A stretch of 6,051 nucleotides of DNA from Candidatus Parabacteroides intestinavium (lineage in GTDB: Bacteria > Bacteroidota > Bacteroidia > Bacteroidales > Tannerellaceae). A program made the position numbers and the translations under genes. Of this stretch, positions 1 to 6,051 are shown in pieces. The first letter of the stretch is position 1. Every line of letters starts with the position of its first letter. A model generated the notes under the pieces. That model made no database searches. It was not told where the DNA came from and was given only the letters and a program-made list of their open reading frames with translations. The DNA is taken from assembly GCA_019118725.1 (NCBI GenBank), contig DWYO01000161.1:1-6051 (forward strand), in the 5' to 3' direction.

Positions 1-1
1 A

Positions 2-85
2 TTTCTAACTAGCAATCTAACGATGAATATCCTATGGCGTAATTTACAATTCTACCACAATTGTAGAAGACTAATAAAAAATTGA
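2..85 (+). CDS. Possible 3' end of an upstream gene (partial, 27 codons)
   Basis: A reading frame is open from the left edge to a TGA at 83-85. The other two forward frames hit stops within the first 12 bases. The tail ends in a basic stretch (HNCRRLIKN), a plausible C-terminus. It stops 7 bp before the glycosyltransferase start, as expected in a tightly packed polysaccharide operon. Too little is visible to name a product, and 27 open codons can occur by chance, so both coding status and function are inferred mainly from spacing and context. Confidence 0.35.
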   Translation, partial: FLTSNLTMNILWRNLQFYHNCRRLIKN

Positions 86-92
86 TATTTAT

Positions 93-1334
93 ATGAAAAT
101 CCTTCTAATCGATGTCTACAATTATAATAAGGGCGGAGCAGAGACTGTTTGCTTCAATACAGGAAAAATGCTGGAAGAGCATGGGCATAGCGTGGTTTAT
201 TTCACACTGAAATGGCTGAATAACAAGCCTTCACCATTCAGCAAGTATTTCCCCGAATCAAAAGAAACAAGAGTTGGCCCGTTAAAGCAAGTCAAGAACT
301 TGATAAACTATTTCTACCATTTTGAAGCCGCCAAGAAAATAGAGCAACTGATACTTGACGAAAAACCAGACTTGGCTCATATCCACCTCATGTGGGGACA
401 AATCACTCCTTCCATATTCCCCATTCTGAAGAAATATCATATTCCTGTTCTTTTTACCGTTCACGATTACCGCATAGTTTGTCCTGCTTATACATTTCGT
501 GACGGCAAAGGGCATATATGTGAGGCATGTCGTGGGAAGAATTTCTACAAATGCTTTACCCATACCTGCTGCAAAGGAAGTAAGCTGATGAGCGCAGTCA
601 TGGCTGCCGAGCAATATTTCCGTAATGCTTTCTTCAATCCCACTAGATATATAGATGGTTTCATCTACGTCAGCAATTTCGCAAAAGACATACAAGAAAA
701 GTACATGCCCTCACTAAAATCAAAACCAAGCATAATCTTGTACAATTTCTCAACCTCCATTTCCGATAACTCCAAGTCAATGCCAGCGGACAGGTACTAC
801 TTGTATTTCGGTCGTTTATCATACGAGAAAGGCGTAAGGACATTGCTTGGTGTTTTCAAAGATTTGCCGCAATGCAAATTGAAAGTGGTTGGTACTGGAC
901 CGAAAGAAGCAGAACTAAGAGCATTCGCCGATAATGAGAAAATGCAGAACGTGGAGTTTCTCGGTTACAAACAAGGTGAAGAGCTTGCTGATTTGGTGAG
1001 AAACGCATATTTTGTAATAGTGCCTTCTGAATGGTATGAAAACAATCCGATGACCATCATCGAGGCGTATTCCGTAGGAACGCCTGTTATAGGGGCGCGC
1101 ATCGGAGGAATACCGGAGATTGTTGTTAACGGCCAGACTGGTTTCCAGTTTGAGAGTGGCAACGTCGTAGACCTTAAAAATACTGTATTGAGATCCGATG
1201 TCCTCGATGGAAAAACATATACGGAGTTCAGCCAAGGTACAATCAATTTTGCAAACGAAAATTTGAGCAAGGACAGCTATTGGAAGAAGCTGATAGAATT
1301 TTATGGCAGGTTTGTTAAAACAAATAGACGGTAA
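93..1334 (+). CDS. GT4-family glycosyltransferase (GT-B fold), surface polysaccharide biosynthesis
   Basis: This 413-residue protein has the usual length and layout of a retaining GT4 glycosyltransferase. It would move a sugar from a nucleotide-sugar donor to a growing lipid-linked glycan at the cytoplasmic membrane face. The N-terminal acceptor domain (about 1-200) opens with MKILLIDVY and a glycine-containing loop (NKGGAET, 12-18), and has DLAHIH (93-98) and TVHDY (122-126). The C-terminal donor domain (about 230-390) carries GRLSYEKG (240-247), with Arg241 and Lys246 as likely phosphate-binding residues, VVGTGP (265-270), and the EX7E motif Glu316/Glu324 followed by AYSVGTPVI. Between the domains are six cysteines (C130, C143, C146, C154, C159, C160), suggesting a metal-binding or disulfide insertion. 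The ATG at 93 fits the start of the first beta strand. Donor and acceptor sugars cannot be read from sequence. It forms an operon with the acyltransferase 2 bp downstream. Confidence 0.93.
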   Translation: MKILLIDVYNYNKGGAETVCFNTGKMLEEHGHSVVYFTLKWLNNKPSPFSKYFPESKETRVGPLKQVKNLINYFYHFEAAKKIEQLILDEKPDLAHIHLMWGQITPSIFPILKKYHIPVLFTVHDYRIVCPAYTFRDGKGHICEACRGKNFYKCFTHTCCKGSKLMSAVMAAEQYFRNAFFNPTRYIDGFIYVSNFAKDIQEKYMPSLKSKPSIILYNFSTSISDNSKSMPADRYYLYFGRLSYEKGVRTLLGVFKDLPQCKLKVVGTGPKEAELRAFADNEKMQNVEFLGYKQGEELADLVRNAYFVIVPSEWYENNPMTIIEAYSVGTPVIGARIGGIPEIVVNGQTGFQFESGNVVDLKNTVLRSDVLDGKTYTEFSQGTINFANENLSKDSYWKKLIEFYGRFVKTNRR

Positions 1335-1336
1335 AA

Positions 1337-2347
1337 ATGGATAAATTTAGTCAATTGCAAGTAAAAAAGAAAAGGATTGTTTTCATTGATATAGCCAAGG
1401 CGATATGTATAATTTTGGTAGTTCTCGGGCATTATGTACCTGACAATTCTCCTGATTGGTACGTCACATTGCATGACATAATCTATACGTTCCACATGCC
1501 CTTGTTTATGTTCGCAAGCGGTTATGTCTACATCGCAACCAAGAAAGACGTTGCGTATGGGGCGTTTCTGTGGAAAAAAGTTCGAAGGCTGATATACCCA
1601 TATATATCGACTTCCGTCATAGTGATTACGATAAAGCTGATTACGCAGGGCCACCTAAGTGTAGATGCGCCGGTTACCTTTTTGTCATATTTAAAAATGT
1701 TCTATTCCCCTGAAGCCGGGGCGTTCCTGTGGTTTATCTGGGCGTTGTGGTGGATGTTTGTCATTGTGCCGCTGTTCAAGACCGCAAATGCAAGAGCCGT
1801 TTTGTTTCTGCTTTGTCTGATAATGCATTATGTACCGCTTCAAGTAACGGACATATTTTGCTTCGTTTCAGTTAAAAATATGTTCGTGTTCTTTATGCTC
1901 GGTGTGGTCGCCTTCGAACACAGGGCACTGCACAGGCTCGTCAACGACTTCAGCCTGAAGAAATCATTTGTTGCAATTGCGTTGTTTGTTGCCGCCCAAG
2001 GTGTCAATATGTCATTCGGGAGGGGTAATTTGGTAACAATGTTGCTGCCTTACATCGGAATATTCTTCGTCACAGAAGTGTCGAAGCTGATTTGTCATTA
2101 CCGCGAAGTCGGACAAGGTAGCGTGCTTTTGCTCGTCTCCACCTCGTCGTACATCATCTACCTGTTCCACACGACGTTTGAGGGCTTCGCCAAGGCCGTG
2201 TTCCGCAAGCTGCCGTTGGATTCCGACTTATGGTACGTGTTCGTTCCCGAGGCGTTGGTGGTTATAACCTGCGGCGTTGTCGTTCCGATAATCCTCTTCA
2301 AAGTCTTCAAGCGTTACAAGGCCACGCGGATGCTGTTCGGCCTGTAA
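1337..2347 (+). CDS. Acyltransferase family 3 (OafA/WecH-like) integral membrane protein
   Basis: This 336-residue polytopic membrane protein matches Acyl_transf_3 (PF01757), whose members transfer acetyl or similar acyl groups onto sugars of surface glycans at the inner membrane. Diagnostic features are the N-terminal FIDIAKAICIILVVLGHY (16-33, with the family histidine His32), the FHMPLFMFASGY block (52-63, His53), the basic KKVRRLIYPY loop (80-89), FLWFIWALWW (130-139) and the late YIIYLFHTTF segment (272-281, His278). About ten hydrophobic segments are visible, and the length is normal for the acyltransferase core without an added SGNH domain. The ATG lies 2 bp after the preceding stop, so it is very probably co-transcribed and coupled with the glycosyltransferase. 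Likely role: O-acylation of a repeat unit. The acyl donor and target sugar are unknown. Confidence 0.9.
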   Translation: MDKFSQLQVKKKRIVFIDIAKAICIILVVLGHYVPDNSPDWYVTLHDIIYTFHMPLFMFASGYVYIATKKDVAYGAFLWKKVRRLIYPYISTSVIVITIKLITQGHLSVDAPVTFLSYLKMFYSPEAGAFLWFIWALWWMFVIVPLFKTANARAVLFLLCLIMHYVPLQVTDIFCFVSVKNMFVFFMLGVVAFEHRALHRLVNDFSLKKSFVAIALFVAAQGVNMSFGRGNLVTMLLPYIGIFFVTEVSKLICHYREVGQGSVLLLVSTSSYIIYLFHTTFEGFAKAVFRKLPLDSDLWYVFVPEALVVITCGVVVPIILFKVFKRYKATRMLFGL

Positions 2348-2352
2348 AACAT

Positions 2353-2463
2353 TTACATTATCCTCTTCCCTGTAATTATCAGCCACAGGGCGGCAAGACA
2401 CGAAATGGCAATGATGCTCGCGTATTGCAGGCCATCCTTTATTTCATCGAATTTTCTTTTCAC
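2353..2463 (-). CDS. Small putative single-pass membrane protein (36-42 residues)
   Basis: The minus strand reads a short ORF ending with TAA at 2353-2355. From the GTG at 2461-2463 it encodes 36 residues, beginning MKRKFDEIKDG and continuing into a hydrophobic helix (LQYASIIAISCLAALWLIITG) and a basic end (KRIM). An in-frame GTG at 2479-2481 would give 42 residues but leaves only about 6-9 nt of leader after the predicted promoter, so I prefer the inner start; neither is certain. The charged N-terminus, single helix and basic tail look like a real membrane peptide rather than random sequence. A strong promoter-like element lies directly upstream. The gene is convergent with the acyltransferase, 5 bp from its end. 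Function is not recognised. It could be a small regulatory membrane peptide, a toxin-like peptide, or a remnant; the lack of an in-frame ATG counts against it. Confidence 0.5.
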   Translation of the reverse strand: MKRKFDEIKDGLQYASIIAISCLAALWLIITGKRIM

Positions 2464-2493
2464 TACGACATTTTTTCGCACGTATAAACGGTG

Positions 2494-2525
2494 CAAAGTT
2501 ACATTTATTCGTACGAATGTGCAAT
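2494..2525 (-). promoter_or_regulatory. Bacteroidetes-type promoter (-33 ATTG, -7 TAACTTTG)
   Basis: Read on the minus strand, ATTG (2525-2522) is followed after exactly 20 nt by TAACTTTG (2501-2494) and then C. This matches the known Bacteroidetes primary sigma consensus of TTTG, 19-21 bp, TAnnTTTG, with one mismatch in the upstream box. Transcription would begin around 2487-2490 and run leftward into the small membrane ORF. No other leftward gene is visible, so the promoter supports that ORF, or alternatively an antisense RNA entering the end of the acyltransferase gene. Confidence 0.6.
2507..2518. promoter_or_regulatory. Perfect 12-bp palindrome, candidate operator in the promoter spacer
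   Basis: ATTCGTACGAAT is identical to its reverse complement. It lies wholly inside the 20-bp spacer of the minus-strand promoter, about 60-70 bp upstream of the glycosyltransferase start at 2581. A dimeric repressor bound there would block the leftward promoter and could also influence rightward transcription. No regulator gene for it is visible. Only the symmetry and position are observed; binding is inferred. Confidence 0.35.
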
Positions 2526-2580
2526 TTTCAGAACCGTTTTACAGGCATATATGTAAACCAGACAAAACAAATTCAAGATT

Positions 2581-3666
2581 ATGAAGATAGTTGTTACAGG
2601 TACTCGTGGCATCCCGAATATTATGGGCGGCGTGGAAACACATTGTGAGGAATTGTTCCCAAGGATAGCGGCACGAGGCTTCGATGTGACTGTGATACGC
2701 AGGAAGAGCTATGTGCACGACAGTCTGAAAGAATACAAAGGGGTGAAGCTGGTTGACATAGCGACCCCGAAGAGGAAATCTTTCGAGGCAATCATCCATA
2801 CGTTTCGGGCAATACTGAAAGCGAAATCGCTTCGTGCCGACATCGTACACATTCATGCCATCGGTCCCGCCTTGTTGGTTCCGTTGGCAAGGTTGCTGGG
2901 CATGAAGGTAGTGTTTACGCATCACGGTCCCGACTATGACCGTGACAAATGGGGATCCGCCGCCAAGGCAATATTGAAGTTAGGCGAACGGATGGGGACG
3001 AAATATGCAAACGAGGTGATTGTGATTTCGGAGGTGATTAACGATATACTCGTACGTAAGTATAACCGGCGGGATTGCCACCTTATATATAATGGGGTAC
3101 CTGAACCGGACTTGTGCGATTATCTGGAATACTTCGAAGAGTTGGGCATAGAGAAAGGCAAATATATATTGGGAATGTGCCGCTTCGTGCCGGAAAAGAA
3201 CCTGCATCACCTGATAGAAGCGTTCGTAAAAATGAAGGATTTCCATTCGGATGTAAAATTGGTATTGGCTGGCGATACGGATTTTGAGGATGAGTATTCG
3301 CGGCATTTGAAACAGATGGCAAAGGAGAACGGCGTGGTGCTTACCGGATTCATCAAGGGGAAGAAGCTTCATTCGCTGCTTACGCATACACGCTGCTTTG
3401 TGCTTCCTTCTTCCCACGAAGGCTTGCCCATCGCTTTGCTGGAAGCCATGAGCTACGGCTGTCCGGTTATCGTGAGCAACATACCCGCCAATCTGGAAGT
3501 GGGCTTGGATTATGAAAGCTATTTCCCCGTAGGCGATATAGATGTGCTTGCCCAAAAGCTGCAGGAGAATATCGAAAAGCCTTACCGGAAAGTGCGCTAC
3601 GATATGGCGGAATACGACTGGAGCCACATAGCGGAGCAAGTGGCAGAGGTGTATCGGCAATGCTGA
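2581..3666 (+). CDS. GT4-family glycosyltransferase with a WchF/DUF1972-like N-terminus
   Basis: This 361-residue GT-B glycosyltransferase would add one sugar to the polysaccharide repeat unit from a nucleotide-sugar donor. The N-terminal segment KIVVTGTRGIPNIMGGVET (2-20) is the conserved opening of GT4 enzymes related to the WchF/DUF1972 rhamnosyltransferase-like group, where the GTRGIP and GG.ET residues line the acceptor cleft. DIVHIHAIGP (87-96) and FTHHGPDYDRDKW (112-124) are also typical. The donor domain has CRFVPEKN (200-207, Arg201 and Lys206), LVLAGDTD (227-234), LTGFIKG (254-260), and the EX7E motif Glu280/Glu288 in SSHEGLPIALLEAMSYGCPVIVSN. Length is normal and complete. The ATG starts directly on the first beta strand, with an A-rich leader and no clear Shine-Dalgarno. 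A 233-bp gap separates it from the acyltransferase, so it may have its own promoter. Sugar specificity cannot be assigned. Confidence 0.92.
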   Translation: MKIVVTGTRGIPNIMGGVETHCEELFPRIAARGFDVTVIRRKSYVHDSLKEYKGVKLVDIATPKRKSFEAIIHTFRAILKAKSLRADIVHIHAIGPALLVPLARLLGMKVVFTHHGPDYDRDKWGSAAKAILKLGERMGTKYANEVIVISEVINDILVRKYNRRDCHLIYNGVPEPDLCDYLEYFEELGIEKGKYILGMCRFVPEKNLHHLIEAFVKMKDFHSDVKLVLAGDTDFEDEYSRHLKQMAKENGVVLTGFIKGKKLHSLLTHTRCFVLPSSHEGLPIALLEAMSYGCPVIVSNIPANLEVGLDYESYFPVGDIDVLAQKLQENIEKPYRKVRYDMAEYDWSHIAEQVAEVYRQC

Positions 3667-3719
3667 GAAGCAAAATAGTTTGAAATTTATGTTTTCTTCA
3701 TGGTTTTACCTACACTATT

Positions 3720-4376
3720 ATGGCTGCCAACTTTCAAAAAATCATAGACCGCATATCGGAAGCATTCAGTTTCTTTGATTTTTCATTCTTGATTTCGGGC
3801 TCGGCAACGTTTGCTATTTGCTGTTATACTTTGAACCGATTGGGGATGGATGTTTCTTCGGACAGTAGTTTTTTGAACGTTTGTGTCTCTATTGTCGGGA
3901 TTTATATAGCCGGACTTATTTCTTTCGCTTTAGGAAAGAAAATAAGGGTGTGGATGGTGGATAATGACGGGAAACATTTTGAAGAAATATTCAATGAAAC
4001 GGTGAGGTTTATCAATGATTCGAAAGCTGGTAACGATAAACAGAATCTGAAATTGCAGTATGCACAGATGTGGGCATGTCTTCGTGACAATCAGGAAGCA
4101 AAAGAAAGTATGACGTTCTTGAACCGTTTGTGGGTGATGCAAGCCGTGTTTGAGGGGCTAATGTTTTCATCTGTAATCGCCATAGTAAGCGGAGTGATAT
4201 TGGGGATTGTGATTAGTTGGAATATGTGCGACGTGTGGTATATGATAATAGGCGGACTTATCGCTGCGATTGCCTGTTATTGGGAAGGGAAACGTTATGC
4301 CGAAACGCAAATCAAAGAAGTGATAATTACGTATTATCAGTTGAAAAACAAAATTTTATGGTATGGAAGACAATAA
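3720..4376 (+). CDS. Four-helix membrane protein, putative membrane component of an ATPase-linked defence module
   Basis: I do not recognise a named family with confidence. The 218-residue protein has two hydrophobic hairpins: helices at about 20-40 and 51-72, a polar and probably cytoplasmic middle domain (73-144), then helices at about 145-167 and 171-188. A charged C-terminal tail follows (EGKRYAETQIKEV onwards). There is no signal peptide and no obvious enzymatic motif. Its stop overlaps the start of the ATPase gene by 14 bp, which points to translational coupling and a joint function. Small four-helix proteins beside large ATPases are known as membrane accessories or effectors in several anti-phage systems; Csx27-type and SLATT proteins accompany RADAR loci. 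A Csx27-like role is a guess from topology, size and neighbour. The upstream gap to the glycosyltransferase is 53 bp, with no convincing promoter. The ATG at 3720 is the first in frame. Confidence 0.85.
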   Translation: MAANFQKIIDRISEAFSFFDFSFLISGSATFAICCYTLNRLGMDVSSDSSFLNVCVSIVGIYIAGLISFALGKKIRVWMVDNDGKHFEEIFNETVRFINDSKAGNDKQNLKLQYAQMWACLRDNQEAKESMTFLNRLWVMQAVFEGLMFSSVIAIVSGVILGIVISWNMCDVWYMIIGGLIAAIACYWEGKRYAETQIKEVIITYYQLKNKILWYGRQ

Positions 4377-6051
4377 AATTGTACTGGATTTTATGGTAAG
4401 CGATTATTCGGACGCTGCCGCATGTACCGAATCGAGCCTGATTCATCAGTCGCAAATGGAACAGATGATGAGGCTGTTCGACAAGCTGTACAAAAAAGCC
4501 CGCAAAGCTAAAGACAGCAGGGAGGACGACTTTACCGTAAAACATGACACTGTCTCGATATTTGCCAGCAGAGGGGCAGGAAAGACGACATTCTTGCTAT
4601 CGGCACAGGAACGGATAAGGAAGATATATGACAGGGCGGTGTGCCTGAGGACTATCGACCCGTCTGCGATAGAATGCAAGCAGCACCCGTTTGTGAATGT
4701 ATTGGCAAGCATTCACGAAAAGGTGGAGGAATTCCTGAAAAAGAATAACTTGAAGCAATACGACTTCAAGAACTGTGACTATGAGATCCAGAAGGGGTTT
4801 AATGACTGCTACAAGAAGTTACTGAAGGGACTTCCGGTAATAGAAGGAGTGGGCAAAGAGAACATTTACGATGATTGGGACGATGACGAATTTATTTCCA
4901 TCAAAGGGATGGAAAAGGCAGAACTGTCGAACAACCTGAATGTATTGTTCCATAAATATGTGAGGAAAGCCCTCCAGCTGATGGACAAGGATTGTTTTGT
5001 AGTGGCATTTGATGATATAGACACGAATTTCCAAAAAGGTTACCAGCTATTGGAGGTTATCCGGAAATACCTGACTACCCCGCAAGTGATAACTATCTTG
5101 ACCGGTGACTTGGATTTGTACGGAAAGTTAGTAAGAAAGGCTACCTGGCAATGCTTCGACAAGAGTTTTTTAAAGAAAGAAACGGAATATGCCGACCGTG
5201 CGAAACGTGAATTTTCCGGAATGATCAACCAACTGGAGAACCAGTACCTGGTGAAAATACTGAAACCGGAAAACCGCGTCCATCTGAAGACGATTTATGA
5301 AAACATAAATGATGAAAGAAGCCGCACATTCAATATCAGATTCTCAAATAATACGGAAATGTCTATAGATAAGTGTTACGAATACTTTTTAGACAAAATA
5401 GGGTTCAGCGCACTGAATCCTAAAATTTCCAATTCGCTGAAACAATATCTAGAGGGATTGTCTACTCGGATTCAAATAAGGCTGTTTACGTTGATTGACA
5501 AGAGCCTGACAGAGGACAAAGACTATGAAAGCCATATAGCTTCTGAAGTTATGGACATCTTTTGGAACGACATAACGCAAAAGACTTCGAACGGAAAAGC
5601 ACTGCTGCACAAAGACCGTTTCTATGTGGTGGAAATGCTGAACTTCCTGTTGAATGCAAAGGCGTTGCGCACAGGGTACAACTTTATGCCTTCAACAGAG
5701 GACCAAGTGCTAAATAAAGCCTTGCTTGCCATCGGCACTCAATTCAACCAACAGGTGAAAGGCAGCCCCTACATGATTTTTGATTTCTGGCTAAGAATCT
5801 GCTATCTGCAAGTGACAATCGAACAGTTAGGAGAAAAGTGGGATGAATTAGTTAAAAACAATCAAGATAACATTGATGGCTTTCTCAATTTTACGAGATT
5901 GAACACCAATACGGATTTAACAAAAAGCATCTGTTTAAGCCATTCATATTGTAATCATGAATTTGATAAAAATCCGTTTATCGCATACAAATCTTTATCA
6001 GGTACGGCTATATTGAACAACTTTATTCCTGAATATAAGACAAATGAGGAT
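4363..6051 (+). CDS. Large P-loop ATPase (AAA/STAND-like, possibly RdrA-like), 3' end outside the window
   Basis: The frame is open from the ATG at 4363 to the right edge: 563 codons, no stop. Walker A is FASRGAGKTT (67-76; Lys74, Thr75), with Ala68 where the usual first glycine would be. Walker B is CFVVAFDDID (211-220), giving acidic Asp217, Asp218 and Asp220. A sensor-1-like strand VITILTGDLDLY (242-253) follows. The pattern DDIDTNFQKGYQLLEVIRKYL between Walker B and sensor 1 is typical of AAA/STAND/KAP-like ATPases in bacterial conflict systems. An acidic patch (170-176) and a long alpha-helical region with no recognised catalytic domain (about 280-563) follow. The protein is predicted cytosolic, presumably acting with the overlapping four-helix membrane protein. 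Overall organisation is compatible with RdrA of RADAR, recalled from general resemblance only. KAP-family or other STAND ATPases are alternatives. The C-terminus and downstream genes are not visible. Confidence 0.88.
   Translation, partial: MEDNKIVLDFMVSDYSDAAACTESSLIHQSQMEQMMRLFDKLYKKARKAKDSREDDFTVKHDTVSIFASRGAGKTTFLLSAQERIRKIYDRAVCLRTIDPSAIECKQHPFVNVLASIHEKVEEFLKKNNLKQYDFKNCDYEIQKGFNDCYKKLLKGLPVIEGVGKENIYDDWDDDEFISIKGMEKAELSNNLNVLFHKYVRKALQLMDKDCFVVAFDDIDTNFQKGYQLLEVIRKYLTTPQVITILTGDLDLYGKLVRKATWQCFDKSFLKKETEYADRAKREFSGMINQLENQYLVKILKPENRVHLKTIYENINDERSRTFNIRFSNNTEMSIDKCYEYFLDKIGFSALNPKISNSLKQYLEGLSTRIQIRLFTLIDKSLTEDKDYESHIASEVMDIFWNDITQKTSNGKALLHKDRFYVVEMLNFLLNAKALRTGYNFMPSTEDQVLNKALLAIGTQFNQQVKGSPYMIFDFWLRICYLQVTIEQLGEKWDELVKNNQDNIDGFLNFTRLNTNTDLTKSICLSHSYCNHEFDKNPFIAYKSLSGTAILNNFIPEYKTNED

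Noticed and set aside
50..68. Inverted repeat TTCTAC / GTAGAA with a 7-nt loop before the first glycosyltransferase
   Set aside because: The stem is only 6 bp, AT-rich and not followed by a T tract, and it falls within the probable tail of an upstream gene. It does not support a terminator or operator.
2230..2487. Forward 85-codon ORF overlapping the end of the acyltransferase and the gap
   Set aside because: Its first half is the acyltransferase gene in another frame, its composition is low-quality (arginine-rich, with no domain), and it covers the minus-strand small ORF. Treated as a shadow.
2526..2555. Possible rightward promoter for the second glycosyltransferase (TTTC upstream, TATATGTA as -7)
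   Set aside because: The -7 candidate differs from TAnnTTTG at two positions and the spacing to TTTC is 18 bp. A rightward promoter is likely in this gap, but none can be assigned with confidence.
2980..3660. Minus-strand 226-codon ORF opposite the second glycosyltransferase
   Set aside because: It lies entirely antisense to a clear GT4 gene and its translation is rich in His, Phe and Ile with no recognisable motif, as expected of a shadow frame.
3680..3700. TATGTTTT as a -7 box for the membrane protein and ATPase genes
   Set aside because: No TTG-type box is found 19-21 bp upstream and the last consensus base is wrong, so no promoter was annotated here.

Overview
The window looks like chromosomal DNA from a Bacteroidales-type bacterium (Bacteroides, Phocaeicola, Parabacteroides or Prevotella). 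The base composition is moderate to AT-rich. The gene starts lack clear Shine-Dalgarno sequences and have A/T-rich leaders. The one convincing promoter has the Bacteroidetes layout (TTG, 20 bp, TAnnTTTG) rather than a -35/-10 pair. The species assignment is inference.

Left part (1-3666): the end of a surface-polysaccharide (capsule, O-antigen or exopolysaccharide) locus. The probable tail of an upstream gene is followed 7 bp later by a GT4-family glycosyltransferase (93-1334). After a 2-bp gap comes an integral-membrane acyltransferase of the Acyl_transf_3/OafA type (1337-2347). A 233-bp gap follows, then a second GT4-family glycosyltransferase (2581-3666). Together these could transfer two sugars from activated donors and O-acylate the glycan.

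The 233-bp gap is not empty. On the minus strand it holds a well-formed Bacteroidetes-type promoter with a perfect 12-bp palindrome in its spacer, then a short ORF for a predicted single-pass membrane peptide of 36-42 residues. This ORF ends 5 bp from, and convergent with, the acyltransferase.

Right part (3720-6051): a different kind of module. A 218-residue protein with four predicted membrane helices overlaps by 14 bp a large P-loop ATPase gene that runs off the window (563 codons seen, no stop). The ATPase has Walker A, Walker B (DDID) and a sensor-1-like strand. A small multi-pass membrane protein translationally coupled to a big AAA/STAND-like ATPase, next to a variable polysaccharide locus, suggests an anti-phage or conflict system. 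My best specific guess is RADAR-like (RdrA ATPase with a membrane accessory protein). The decisive partner, an adenosine-deaminase-like RdrB gene, would lie beyond the right edge and cannot be seen.
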